DNA of 64,000 bases from positions 1,955,581 through 2,019,580 of the forward strand of contig NZ_CP063169.1 of NCBI RefSeq assembly GCF_014960965.1. Direction: 5' to 3'. Every line of letters starts with the position of its first letter. Within the stretch, counting starts at the first letter, position 1. A program made the translations under genes and the position numbers. Positions 24,993 to 33,866 of the stretch are shown piece after piece. The stretch is from Ruania alkalisoli (GTDB lineage Bacteria > Actinomycetota > Actinomycetes > Actinomycetales > Beutenbergiaceae). The notes beneath the pieces are model-generated. The model did not search any database, had not been told where the DNA came from, and saw only the letters and a list, made by a program, of their open reading frames with translations.

Positions 24993-26267
24993 GTGAAGAC
25001 ATCCAGGTTCATCGCCGCCGCAGCAGTCGGCGCTCTCGCAGCGACCCTTGCCGCATGTGGTGGGGAAGGCTCAGAGCCGGACGACGGCGTCGTCCACCTC
25101 ACCTTCCGGCAGTTCGATCCTGCCGACCAGATCCAGGGACTGGTGGAGGCCGTCGACGCCTGGAACGCGGATAACCCCGACATCCAGATCGAGCTCGAGA
25201 CGCTCACCCCCAACAACCCGCAGCAGTTCGCCCGTGAGGCGAACTCCGGATCCGGGCCGGACATCGCGCACCTCGCGCTCGCGGATGTGGCGTTCCTGGC
25301 GGAGCCGAACATCTTGTTGCCACTCGAGGACCTGATGGCCGAGCAGCCGCTGGATGATGCCGACAGCCTGCTTGCCACCGAGATGACCGTCCTGGACGAG
25401 ACAACCTGGGCCATTCCGTGGACGGCAGACACCATGGCCATGGTCTACCGGGATGACGTGCTTGCCGATGCAGGGGTGACCGAGACTCCGAGCGACTGGC
25501 CCGAGCTGCTCGACGTGGCGGGTCGGATCACCGACGCCTCGGGCGGTGAGGTGAGCGGATTCTGCTTCGCCGCGGGCGCCCAGCAGCAGGCGGCGCAGTG
25601 GTTCGCGATCAACTACTACATGTGGAACAACGACTTCCAACTGATCGAGAACAACGGCGGCGACTGGTCCGTCGGTGCCACCCAGGACCAGTTGGCCGGC
25701 GCCATCGACTACTTCAACTCCTACTTCACCGAGGGCATCACCCCGACGTCGATGCAGGCGATCACCGACTACGCCGATCCTTCCGTCGCGGCGGGTCTAG
25801 GTGATGGCACCTGCGCGATGACGTTCATGCCACCCGCCGCCTTCCGCGCGGTCCAGGAACAGGTCGACGCCGAGCTTCTCACCGCTCCCATGCCGGGAGG
25901 ACTGGACGACGGCTCGACCCACCTGGGTGGCCGTGCACTGGGTATCAACGCCAACACCGAGCACCCGGACGAGGCGTGGCAGGTCGTGCAGTACCTGCTC
26001 AGTGCCGAGACGTTCGAGACCTACGACCAGTACCCGGCATCGGCGAGCACGCTGACCCAGCTGGATGTCGATCCGGCCGAGCAGGGATTCGTCGACCAGC
26101 TTCCGCACTCGGTGCCGTTCGTCAGGTATATCGGTGCCCCGATCACGATCGCGTCCTTGCAGGAGCTGGTGAACCAGCAGTTCTCGGCGGTGTACTCCGG
26201 CCAGGCGGACTCCGCCACCGCAGCGCAGGCGATTATCGACGCCATCGAGCGCGAGCTGCAGGGCTGA
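24993..26267 (+). CDS. CUT1 sugar ABC transporter, substrate-binding lipoprotein
   Basis: A 424-aa extracellular binding lipoprotein: basic start, hydrophobic segment and lipobox TLAAC (Cys at residue 23), then an SBP family 1 fold with VVHLTFRQFDPADQ, GSGPDIAHLAL and WAIPWTADTMAMVYRDDVL. It delivers an oligosaccharide to the two permeases that follow. GTG 24993 is chosen because GGAGAGG lies before it and the lipobox is at the right distance; the longer frame upstream would run through the promoter. No ATPase gene is in the operon, so a shared MsiK-like ATPase is presumed. Confidence 0.92.
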   Translation: MKTSRFIAAAAVGALAATLAACGGEGSEPDDGVVHLTFRQFDPADQIQGLVEAVDAWNADNPDIQIELETLTPNNPQQFAREANSGSGPDIAHLALADVAFLAEPNILLPLEDLMAEQPLDDADSLLATEMTVLDETTWAIPWTADTMAMVYRDDVLADAGVTETPSDWPELLDVAGRITDASGGEVSGFCFAAGAQQQAAQWFAINYYMWNNDFQLIENNGGDWSVGATQDQLAGAIDYFNSYFTEGITPTSMQAITDYADPSVAAGLGDGTCAMTFMPPAAFRAVQEQVDAELLTAPMPGGLDDGSTHLGGRALGINANTEHPDEAWQVVQYLLSAETFETYDQYPASASTLTQLDVDPAEQGFVDQLPHSVPFVRYIGAPITIASLQELVNQQFSAVYSGQADSATAAQAIIDAIERELQG

Positions 26268-26271
26268 GGCG

Positions 26272-27174
26272 GTGACGATGACGACGCGCCGGACCTCCCT
26301 GCAGGCGTACCTGTTGAGCGCTCCGGCGCTCGTCATCGTCGCCCTGCTGTTCCTCTTTCCCTCGATCTACAACGTCATCCTGTCCCTGCAGGAGATCTCA
26401 CCCTTCCAGGGCCCGGGTGACGGTGAGTGGACCGGGCTGGGCAACTTCGAGTACGTCTTCGGCAACCCGGAGTTCTGGTCGATCGCCCGGAACACGGTCT
26501 TCTGGCTCACCGCACTGACCGTGCTCCTGCGGATCGTGTTCGGACTCGCTCTCGCCGTTGCACTCCACTCGCCTGTGCTGCGCCGATGGAAGGTCCGCGG
26601 GCTGGCGCGCACACTCGTACTCATCCCGTGGATGGTGCCGCAGGTGGTGGCGATCGCCTCATGGCGCTGGCTGCTGGACGGCAGCTCCGGCGTGCTCAAC
26701 CAGGTGCTCGTCGGATCCGGGCTCACCGACTCCGGAGTGGCGTTCCTCGCCCAGACGAGCACCGTGTGGTGGAGCATCGTGGCGATCATCGTCTGGCGTG
26801 AGCTGCCCTTCGTGGTGATGGTGCTCCTCGCCGGTCTGCAATCGATCCCGGACGAGCAATACGAGGCCGCATCGCTCGACGGCGCCGGTGGGATCCGTGC
26901 GTTCCGCAGCATCACGCTGCCGAATTTACGGCCGGTGCTCACCGTGGTGGTCCTGGTCACCGTGATCCAGACCTTCAACAACTTCGTCTACGTCTGGCTC
27001 ACCACCGGTGGTGGACCAGGGACCTATACGGCGGTGCTCGCGACCGAGCTCTACTCGATGGCGTTCTTCGCCAACAAGCTGGGCGCTGGTGCGGCCATCG
27101 GTCTGGTGATGACCATGATCATGGCGGTGTTTGCCGTCCTCTACATGCGCGCGACCCGAACGGAGGACCAGTGA
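26272..27174 (+). CDS. CUT1 sugar ABC transporter permease (MalF-like)
   Basis: A 300-aa inner-membrane permease with about six hydrophobic segments, starting LLSAPALVIVALLFLFPSIY. The EAA loop that contacts the ATPase is EAASLDGAGGIRAFRSITLP near residue 205. It starts 4 nt after the binding-protein stop; GTG 26272 or ATG 26278 are both possible. It pairs with the next permease as a heterodimer. Confidence 0.92.
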   Translation: MTMTTRRTSLQAYLLSAPALVIVALLFLFPSIYNVILSLQEISPFQGPGDGEWTGLGNFEYVFGNPEFWSIARNTVFWLTALTVLLRIVFGLALAVALHSPVLRRWKVRGLARTLVLIPWMVPQVVAIASWRWLLDGSSGVLNQVLVGSGLTDSGVAFLAQTSTVWWSIVAIIVWRELPFVVMVLLAGLQSIPDEQYEAASLDGAGGIRAFRSITLPNLRPVLTVVVLVTVIQTFNNFVYVWLTTGGGPGTYTAVLATELYSMAFFANKLGAGAAIGLVMTMIMAVFAVLYMRATRTEDQ

Positions 27175-28073
27175 TGAGCACCGTGACCCAGCAGGAGGGT
27201 GCACCCGCGCCCAGCCGGCTCCGCGCTCGACGCCGCGACAGTTCAGCACGCCGCGCGAGTGATCTGGTGCTCCTCGTCCCGCTCGCCGTGGTGCTACTGG
27301 CCATCATCTTCCCGGTGTTATGGATGGTCTATAGCGCCCTCCGCCCCGTGCAGGACATTGCCGCCGGCGTGAGTTGGTCGACTCTCCTGGACAACATCAG
27401 CCTGGACGCCTTCGCCCGGCTGTTCGAGGCGACGAACTTCGAGCAGTACATCGTGAACTCGCTGCTGGTGTGCCTTGTCGGCACCCTCTGCACGGTGATC
27501 GTCGCCAGCCTGGCCGGCTTCGCCCTCTCGCGCTACTCCTTCCGTGGCCGGGGAGCGATGTTCCTGCTGCTCGTGGCCACCCAGCTCCTCCCGTTCGTCG
27601 TGCTGATCACACCGGTGTACCTGTTCTTCTCACAGCTCGGCCTGCTCAACAGCTACCCGGGCATCGTGCTGGTGTACGTCGCGATGACCCTGCCACTTGC
27701 CGTGCTTCTGATGAGCGGGTTCTTCAACGGCGTCCCGCGCACCTTGGACGAGGCGGCGCGCATGGACGGCGCCTCCACCCTCACCGTGATTGCGCGAGTC
27801 ATCGCTCCGTTGGTCTGGCCGGGAATCGTGACCGTTTCGGTGACGGCGTTCATCGCGATGTGGGAGGAGTTCCTCTTCGCCCAGGTCTTCCTCACCGACG
27901 ACTCGTTGAAGACCGCGCAGGTCGGCCTCGCGGGCCTGTTCGGTGAGTACGGCACCGACTGGGGCGTCGTGATGGCGGCCTCCACCATCGCTGCGGCACC
28001 GACGATCATTCTGTTCTCTTTCCTGCAGCGCCGGCTGGTCGCCGGTGTCGCTGCCGGCGCAATCAAGGGGTGA
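27174..28073 (+). CDS. CUT1 sugar ABC transporter permease (MalG-like)
   Basis: A 299-aa permease with six hydrophobic segments and the EAA loop DEAARMDGASTLTVIARVIAP (first residues LDEAARMDGAS, near residue 190). ATG 27174 shares a base with the upstream stop (ATGA), so it is coupled to the first permease. The sulfatase gene follows after 3 nt, which ties that enzyme to this importer. Confidence 0.92.
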   Translation: MSTVTQQEGAPAPSRLRARRRDSSARRASDLVLLVPLAVVLLAIIFPVLWMVYSALRPVQDIAAGVSWSTLLDNISLDAFARLFEATNFEQYIVNSLLVCLVGTLCTVIVASLAGFALSRYSFRGRGAMFLLLVATQLLPFVVLITPVYLFFSQLGLLNSYPGIVLVYVAMTLPLAVLLMSGFFNGVPRTLDEAARMDGASTLTVIARVIAPLVWPGIVTVSVTAFIAMWEEFLFAQVFLTDDSLKTAQVGLAGLFGEYGTDWGVVMAASTIAAAPTIILFSFLQRRLVAGVAAGAIKG

Positions 28074-28076
28074 GGT

Positions 28077-29462
28077 ATGCAGACCGACAGCACGCGCAGC
28101 ACTGACCAGACCGACCAGACCGACCAGACCGTGGGCCGGGATCGATCGGACCGTCCCAATATCGTCGTCCTGTACGCCGACGACCTCGGCTGGGGTGACC
28201 TCGGCTGCTTCGGTGCCGAGTACGAGACCCCGGCCCTGGACGGCCTGTGCGCCTCCGGCGTGAAGCTGTCGCAGTGGTACTCCAACTCCCCGGTGTGCTC
28301 GCCCTCGCGGGCATCACTGTTGACCGGGAAGTACCCCGCACACGCGGGAGTTGAGGCCATCCTGGGCGGAACGCGACGTACCCCCGGGCTGCCGCAGCAG
28401 GCCACCCTCGCCAGCGAGCTCCGCCGTCGGGGATATCGGACCGGCCTGTTCGGCAAGTGGCACCTGGGAGCCTCGGACGAGTACAGCCCGAGCCAGTATG
28501 GCTTCGAGGAGACCTTCGGCATCCGCGCCGGGTGCGTGGACTACTACTCGCACATCTTCTACTGGGGCAACCACAACCCGATCCACGACCTGTGGGACGA
28601 CGACGAAGAGGTCTGGCTGAACGGTGAGTACCTCACCACGGTGATAGGGGACCGGGCCGCTGACTTCATCGGACGGCACGCCGGCGAACCGTTCTTCTGC
28701 TTCGTGCCGTTCAACGCCCCGCACTATCCGATGCACGCGCCGGCCGAGTACATGGACCGGTTCGCCCACCTGCCCGAGGGGCGCCAAGAGATGGCTGCGA
28801 TGGTGGGCGCCATGGATGACGCTGTCGCCACGATCCTGGCAGCGCTGGCCGAGCACGGCCTGGCCGAGAACACGCTGGTGTTCTTCTCCTCCGACAACGG
28901 GCCCTCCGCGGAGAGCCGCAACTGGCTCGACGGGGAGGAGATCTCCTACGACGGCGGCTGGGCCGGTGGCCTTCGCGGCACCAAGGGATCAGTCTTCGAG
29001 GGAGGCGTTCGTGAGCCGAGCATCATCTCCTGGCCCGCTCGGCTGCCTGCTGGCACCGAGTTCGACTCGGTCGGGATGATGATGGACGTGCTCCCCACCG
29101 TGCTGCACGCCGTGGACGGCACGCCCGCCGACACGGACGCGATCGATGGCGCCTCCCTCATGGAGCCCTTGACGGCGGCCGGTGCGCCGGGTGCAGGTGG
29201 CCCGGATCGTTCGGTGTACTGGACCTATGAGGGCCAGTGGGCGGTGCGGCGCGGCGACCTCAAGTTGGTCCGCGATGCGCGTGAGGGCATGGACCCACCG
29301 GCCGCCGTGGTGCAGGCGCTCTACGACCTGGCGACAGACCCGGCAGAGACCACCGACATATCGGCGCAGCGAAGCGATCAGCTCGCTGCCCTCACCGAGG
29401 AACTGAGCATCTTCCAGGCCAAGAACCGTGCGTGGGTGGACGCCGAGACCCCCGCTCGCTGA
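28077..29462 (+). CDS. Sulfatase (type I, Cys-formylglycine class)
   Basis: A 461-aa arylsulfatase-superfamily hydrolase. The active-site signature C-x-P-x-R is CSPSR at residues 74-78, whose Cys is converted to formylglycine; metal ligands are in IVVLYADDLGWGD and VFFSSDNGPSAESR, and GLFGKWHLG is the second sulfatase signature. No signal peptide is seen, so it probably removes sulfate from sugars after import. It is the last gene of the ROK-linked operon. A formylglycine-generating enzyme is needed but is not in the window. The N-terminus carries a TDQ tripeptide repeat encoded by a 9-bp tandem repeat. Confidence 0.93.
   Translation: MQTDSTRSTDQTDQTDQTVGRDRSDRPNIVVLYADDLGWGDLGCFGAEYETPALDGLCASGVKLSQWYSNSPVCSPSRASLLTGKYPAHAGVEAILGGTRRTPGLPQQATLASELRRRGYRTGLFGKWHLGASDEYSPSQYGFEETFGIRAGCVDYYSHIFYWGNHNPIHDLWDDDEEVWLNGEYLTTVIGDRAADFIGRHAGEPFFCFVPFNAPHYPMHAPAEYMDRFAHLPEGRQEMAAMVGAMDDAVATILAALAEHGLAENTLVFFSSDNGPSAESRNWLDGEEISYDGGWAGGLRGTKGSVFEGGVREPSIISWPARLPAGTEFDSVGMMMDVLPTVLHAVDGTPADTDAIDGASLMEPLTAAGAPGAGGPDRSVYWTYEGQWAVRRGDLKLVRDAREGMDPPAAVVQALYDLATDPAETTDISAQRSDQLAALTEELSIFQAKNRAWVDAETPAR
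28104..28130 (+). repeat. Tandem repeat in the sulfatase N-terminus
   Basis: Three exact copies of GACCAGACC (9 bp) encode the (TDQ)n stretch. Copy changes would keep frame and only alter linker length. Confidence 0.85.
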
Positions 29463-29479
29463 CCGCCCGATCGTCCGGC

Positions 29480-30442
29480 TCAGGTGCGGGCAGCGAGCAC
29501 TCGCTCCACGCCGCTGCGGATCAGGGACACCCGCTGCTCGAGCGGAGCATTCCGCGGGCGGCACCCGATCTTGAGTCCGCACCACACGTGCGGGCCGGCC
29601 GCTGCGAGAGTGGCGGCAGCCCGGGCGTCCGTGAGCAGTGAGCCGTCGGCTCCGATGCCGGCGCGGCCCGGGGCGAACGAGGGGTGCGCATCGGCCCAGG
29701 CCGGCCCGTAGTCGGTGGCCACATCCGCCACACCGGAGAGGACCACGCCGGCCAGCACACCGGCCTCGCGGATCGCGCGGACGTGCTCGGGCACCAGGTC
29801 CGGATCGCCGAGCTCGATGGCTGAACGGCCCCAGTTCACCACCATGCCGGCGCCCGTGGCGGCGTCGGTGATCGCCTGAAGCTCCTCCGCCACGGAGAGG
29901 AACCCCTTGGCGGTCGGGCGCTCCGGCTGACGCTCGTCACAGTGCTCGATCAGAATCTGCGTGCCGCCGAAGTCCCAGGCCGCGATCTCCCGCAGGGATT
30001 CGGTCAGTGCAGCGGTGGTGCCGTGGGCAGCCGTGGAGGCCGGGGCGCTGTGCAGCTCGATCGCGATGACCACCTGACGGCCGAGTGCATCGTGCAGGCG
30101 CGCGACGTCGTCACGGATGGACGCCACATCGGCCACGGCGCGAGCCCGCCCGCCCGGGTCCGCCGAGGCCAACCCGTAGGCGGGATCGTCGGCGAGCCGG
30201 TGCACCACCCCTCCGATCTGGGTGATCACCATCTCCCACCCAGCGGGGAGCTGCCTGGCGTACCAGCTCTGGTCGTGGGCATGCAGGGACGTGATCCACG
30301 GCACTTCCAGCCCACGCACACCGGGGATCTCGGCGATCCGGCTCAGGTACGCCCGTTCCAGGTGCGGATCCCAGGATTGCGTGGTGGGGGAGGAGGCGTA
30401 CGCGCCGACGAACACGCCGGACTGAGAGGACGGTGCGGGCAT
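29480..30442 (-). CDS. DUF4862-family protein (TIM-barrel-like, sugar-locus associated)
   Basis: A 320-aa cytoplasmic protein. Recognisable DUF4862 segments are GAYASSPTTQSWDPHLE at the start, IPGVRGLEVPWITSLHAHD, VVIAIELHSAP, ILIEHCDERQPER and GMVVNWGRSAIE. The ExHSAP and EHCD motifs look like metal or acid-base ligands of a xylose-isomerase-like barrel, but no reaction is established. It is convergent with the sulfatase (17-bp gap) and its start is near the Gfo/Idh gene, so a role in the same glycan pathway is plausible. Confidence 0.75.
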   Translation of the reverse strand: MPAPSSQSGVFVGAYASSPTTQSWDPHLERAYLSRIAEIPGVRGLEVPWITSLHAHDQSWYARQLPAGWEMVITQIGGVVHRLADDPAYGLASADPGGRARAVADVASIRDDVARLHDALGRQVVIAIELHSAPASTAAHGTTAALTESLREIAAWDFGGTQILIEHCDERQPERPTAKGFLSVAEELQAITDAATGAGMVVNWGRSAIELGDPDLVPEHVRAIREAGVLAGVVLSGVADVATDYGPAWADAHPSFAPGRAGIGADGSLLTDARAAATLAAAGPHVWCGLKIGCRPRNAPLEQRVSLIRSGVERVLAART

Positions 30443-30510
30443 CGACCTGCCGATCTATGGATGAGGAGAGTCATGCCAGGCTATCCAGCCGACCGCCGCC
30501 CTTCGGCAGC

Positions 30511-30516
30511 TACGCT
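30511..30516 (+). promoter_or_regulatory. -10 box of the Gfo/Idh/MocA gene (leaderless)
   Basis: TACGCT ends 6 nt before GTG 30523, which supports that start over ATG 30433. Confidence 0.55.
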
Positions 30517-30522
30517 CAACCC

Positions 30523-31515
30523 GTGGACACTGTGCGATGGGGAATCATCGGCGTCGGGGACGTCACCGAGGCCAAGAGCGGGCCAGGTTTCCAGCACGCG
30601 CAGCGGTCCGAGTTGGTCGCGGTGATGCGCCGGGACGGTGCGAAGGCGGCCGACTACGCGCGGCGCCACGACGTGCCGCGCTGGTACGACGACGCCGAGG
30701 CGCTCCTCGGGGATCCGGACGTGGACGCCGTGTACATCGCCACACCGCCGGACTCGCACCGTGACTATGCGGTCCGCGCACTCGAGGCCGGCAAACCGGT
30801 CTACGTGGAGAAGCCGATGGCGCGCACCACGCGCGAGTGCGAGGAGATGCTCGCCGCTGCTGAGCGTGCCCGTCTGCCGCTGTTCGTGGCCTACTACCGG
30901 CGGTCGATGCCGCGCTTTGCCACGGTGAAGGAACTGCTCGACGGCGGTGCCATCGGCCAGGTGCATGCGTTCCGGGTGGAGAACTTCCGCCCGACGCCGG
31001 CAGTGGGCGAACAGGTTCCTTGGCGGCTGCGCCCGGGGATCTCCGGCGGCGGTCACTTCGTGGATCTCGCCTCGCACACGCTGGACCTGCTCGACCACCT
31101 GCTCGGGCCGGTGACGCAGGTGCACGGGCATGCCCTGAACATCTCCGGCATCTCCCAGGCCGAAGACACGGTGAGCGGGACCTTCCAGGTGGGCTCCGCC
31201 GTCGTGGGGACGGGTTTGTGGTGCTATGCGGCAGATGAGGACCGTGACCTGGTGGAGATCATCGGCACCGAAGGATCCTTGCGGTTCTCCAGCTTCGGTC
31301 AGGAACCGTTGCGGCTGCGGACCGGTGCCGGGGTGCGCGAGATCGAGGCGCCGTACCCGGCCACCGTGCAGCAGCCGCTGATCCAGGCGGTCGTGGACGA
31401 GCTCACCGGTGTCGGAGCCTCGCCGAGCACAGGAGCGAGTGCGATCCGTACCGCGCGGGTGGTTGACGCGCTCCTCGCCGAGTACCGGACCGAGTACGGC
31501 CTCACGTTCCGATAG
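30523..31515 (+). CDS. Gfo/Idh/MocA-family oxidoreductase
   Basis: A 330-aa NAD(P)-dependent sugar dehydrogenase-type protein. The Rossmann domain begins VRWGIIGVGDVTEAKSGPGF, and the catalytic lysine is in GKPVYVEKPMARTT near residue 95. The C-terminal substrate domain includes SGGGHFVDLASHTLDLLDHL with the conserved D and H. The substrate is probably a sugar or cyclitol from the neighbouring locus. Its 3' end is only 3 bp from the opposing kinase gene. Another member of this superfamily is at 36006-37004. Confidence 0.88.
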   Translation: MDTVRWGIIGVGDVTEAKSGPGFQHAQRSELVAVMRRDGAKAADYARRHDVPRWYDDAEALLGDPDVDAVYIATPPDSHRDYAVRALEAGKPVYVEKPMARTTRECEEMLAAAERARLPLFVAYYRRSMPRFATVKELLDGGAIGQVHAFRVENFRPTPAVGEQVPWRLRPGISGGGHFVDLASHTLDLLDHLLGPVTQVHGHALNISGISQAEDTVSGTFQVGSAVVGTGLWCYAADEDRDLVEIIGTEGSLRFSSFGQEPLRLRTGAGVREIEAPYPATVQQPLIQAVVDELTGVGASPSTGASAIRTARVVDALLAEYRTEYGLTFR

Positions 31516-31518
31516 GGC

Positions 31519-32400
31519 TCACAGGTAGTGGGCGAGCCGGTTCATCGTGCCGAGGAGCGACTGCGTGGTGCCGTGCAGGATGTTGTAGATGATGTGGTCC
31601 AGGCCGATGTGCAGCAGGCATGCGCGTCGCCTGTCAGGGTCGGCCAGTGGTGCGATCCCGACGGAGTGCCACCGGCTCTCCAGCTCTCGCACCAGGAGCG
31701 GCAGGTCCAGGTTGCGGTGCCAGGGTGCCCAGAACTCCAGCCACGCCAGGTCGTAGAGGTGATCGCCGAAGCGGTAGCAGCCCCAGTCGAAGATCCCGGT
31801 GATCCGCCCGTCCTCCACGTGCACATTCCGGTTGATCCAATCCGCATGCACCAGGGAGACCGGTACGGTGACCGGGCATGTCGTGCGTAGCCGGTCCAGA
31901 CCGTGATCGAAGAGCTGCACGGCTGCAGGCACGGCGCGTTCGCGCCAACCCTCCTGCCATGGGTAGGAGCCAACCTGGAGCAGATGGTCGCGCCAGTCCT
32001 GAGCGCGGTGACCGGCGGGTGCCGGAGTGTGCCGGAGCGACTCCAGGATGTCGGCCAGCTGGGGGACCAGGACTGACCACTGGGGACGAGAGACGCGCTC
32101 GAGCGCAGTCCCGGGAACCCGTGCGGAGATCGCGTACGTCGTGCCGGTGAGAGGGCCGCTGTCGATCGTGCCATGCGCGAGCACATCGGGAATGGGTACT
32201 CCGTCGGGACGCAGGCGCGCGATGAAGGCATCCGCCTCGTAGTCCTCGGTGGAGCCCCCGAGCCGCAGGATCAGGGCGTCCTGACCGCTGTCGAACGCGA
32301 ACGCCGTCGACCAGGCACCGCCCTCGAGCGGCTGGACCGATGATGTCGGGAATCCCCGGCGCTCCAGCAACGCTCGGACCTGGGCGAGATTGGGGCTCAC
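31519..32400 (-). CDS. APH-family phosphotransferase (hygromycin-kinase-like)
   Basis: A 293-aa kinase-fold protein. The catalytic loop is SLVHADWINRNVHVEDG and the metal-binding motif is ITGIFDWGCYRFGDHLYDLAW, similar in arrangement to hygromycin B 4-kinases and other APH enzymes. The N-terminal lobe has LEGGAWSTAFAFDSGQDALI followed by LRLGG in place of the usual lysine-containing strand, so activity is uncertain. No resistance is claimed. It is convergent with the Gfo/Idh gene. Confidence 0.78.
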   Translation of the reverse strand: MSPNLAQVRALLERRGFPTSSVQPLEGGAWSTAFAFDSGQDALILRLGGSTEDYEADAFIARLRPDGVPIPDVLAHGTIDSGPLTGTTYAISARVPGTALERVSRPQWSVLVPQLADILESLRHTPAPAGHRAQDWRDHLLQVGSYPWQEGWRERAVPAAVQLFDHGLDRLRTTCPVTVPVSLVHADWINRNVHVEDGRITGIFDWGCYRFGDHLYDLAWLEFWAPWHRNLDLPLLVRELESRWHSVGIAPLADPDRRRACLLHIGLDHIIYNILHGTTQSLLGTMNRLAHYL

Positions 32401-32406
32401 GAGGCG

Positions 32407-32412
32407 AGCGTA
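32407..32412 (-). promoter_or_regulatory. -10 box of the APH-like gene at 31519-32400 (leaderless)
   Basis: TACGCT on the minus strand, 6 nt before GTG 32400. Confidence 0.5.
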
Positions 32413-32480
32413 GCGGCGGCAGGAGTCAAGCCCTGGCCGTTCACCGGGCGACGAGCGATGGTGGTGCCGATACTGGGCGT

Positions 32481-32966
32481 ATGAGCACCGAACCGCAGTC
32501 GGAAGGTGGGCGGCACGAGTCCGCTGAGCAGCGTGCCGACCGGAACTGGGATGAGCTCATGCAAGAACTCCGCGTCACTCAGACGGGCACCCAGATCCTC
32601 ACCGGGTTCCTACTCACCCTTCCGTTCCAGCAGCGCTTCACCGAGCTGCGCAGTGATCAGGTGACGGTGTACCTGTGCCTGGTCGTGCTCGGGCTCGCGA
32701 CGACAGCGTTGGCCGTAGCCCCGGTGAGCATCCACCGGATGCTCTTCCAGCGACGACGCAAACCGCAGATCGTGCGGCTTGCGAACCGACTCGCGAAAGT
32801 CGCGCTGGCGACGCTCGCGGCTCTGGTGGTCGGGATCGCTCTGTTCGTCTTCGACGTGGTGATCGGCCGCTCAGCTGGGGTGATCGCCGCGCTCGTTGCG
32901 CTGGTTCTCGCCGGTGTGCTCTGGGCAGCGCTGCCGCTGTGGGTACGAGGGCGGCCATCGCGATAG
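32481..32966 (+). CDS. DUF6328-family membrane protein
   Basis: A 161-aa protein. A charged N-terminus (ESAEQRADRNWDELMQELRV) leads into QTGTQILTGFLLTLPFQQRF, the recognisable DUF6328 start, and then about four hydrophobic segments. Function unknown. ATG 32481 is chosen over upstream frame because the family begins here; GATACT, one base from the -10 pattern, lies 6 nt before it. It stands alone, divergent from the APH-like gene. Confidence 0.78.
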   Translation: MSTEPQSEGGRHESAEQRADRNWDELMQELRVTQTGTQILTGFLLTLPFQQRFTELRSDQVTVYLCLVVLGLATTALAVAPVSIHRMLFQRRRKPQIVRLANRLAKVALATLAALVVGIALFVFDVVIGRSAGVIAALVALVLAGVLWAALPLWVRGRPSR

Positions 32967-33047
32967 CGCCTGCACGGCCAGCCCCGGCCGCGGGGGAGAC
33001 GACCAGGACCGGCCATGACGGTTGAACGAGCCACCTGCTCGTGCCGC

Positions 33048-33866
33048 TCAGCTGCTCGCGCGTTCCAGTTCATGAGCGAGGCTCGCCAGCTCCGCCCCGC
33101 CCGACATCAGCGCTGTCAGCTCGGCAATGCTGATGTCTGCCTTCTCGTGCAGTCCGAGGCTCTTGCCCCTGTTGAGGATCAGGAAGCGGTCACCGACGGG
33201 ATAGGCGTGGTGTGGGTTGTGGGTGATGAAGATGACGCCGAGTCCGGCGTCCCGAGCCTGAGCGATGTAGCGCAGTACGACGCCGGCCTGCTTGACTCCC
33301 AGAGCGGACGTCGGCTCGTCGAGGATCACGAGCTTGGCTCCGAAGTAGACGGACCGCGCGATAGCTACCGACTGTCGCTCACCTCCCGACAGCGTCCCGA
33401 TCGGCTGGTCCACATCACGCAGGTCGATTCCCATCCTCTTCAGCTCGTCCTTGGCGATCTGTTTCATCGCGGCGACGTCGAGGCGCCGGAACGGTCCCCA
33501 GCCACGGGTGATCTCGGACCCCAGGAAGAAGTTCCGCCACACCGACATCAGCGGTACGACGGCGAGATCCTGGTAGACGGTCGCGATCCCGGCGTCGAGG
33601 GCATCCCTGGGGCTTGCGAACCTGCGGCTGTGGCCGTAGACGGCCAGCGTGCCCTCGGTCTGCTGGTGCGCTCCTGCGATGATCTTGATGAACGTCGACT
33701 TACCGGCGCCGTTGTCACCCAGTACGCACAGGACCTCGCCGGCGTGGATGTGGGCGTCGACATCCTGCAGCGCGATACTCGATCCGTAGTGCTTGGCGAT
33801 CTGCGTCATCGCCAGGATCGGCACGCCGGGGTCGGGTTCGGTGGCCCGCGCGGTGTCCTCACTCAT
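33048..33866 (-). CDS. CUT2-type sugar ABC transporter ATP-binding protein
   Basis: A 272-aa single ABC domain: Walker [12 protein letters not shown] near residue 50, Q-loop TVYQDLAVV, signature [17 protein letters not shown], Walker [13 protein letters not shown] and switch [13 protein letters not shown]2 importers of ribose or inositol type usually carry a fused double ATPase of about 500 aa; this one has a single domain and probably dimerises, as in Frc/Ina-like systems. It overlaps the upstream permease gene by 4 nt. It is the last gene of the operon. Confidence 0.92.
   Translation of the reverse strand: MSEDTARATEPDPGVPILAMTQIAKHYGSSIALQDVDAHIHAGEVLCVLGDNGAGKSTFIKIIAGAHQQTEGTLAVYGHSRRFASPRDALDAGIATVYQDLAVVPLMSVWRNFFLGSEITRGWGPFRRLDVAAMKQIAKDELKRMGIDLRDVDQPIGTLSGGERQSVAIARSVYFGAKLVILDEPTSALGVKQAGVVLRYIAQARDAGLGVIFITHNPHHAYPVGDRFLILNRGKSLGLHEKADISIAELTALMSGGAELASLAHELERASS

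Noticed and set aside
28104-28130. Phase variation of the sulfatase by the tandem repeat
   Set aside because: The unit is 9 bp, so copy changes keep the frame.
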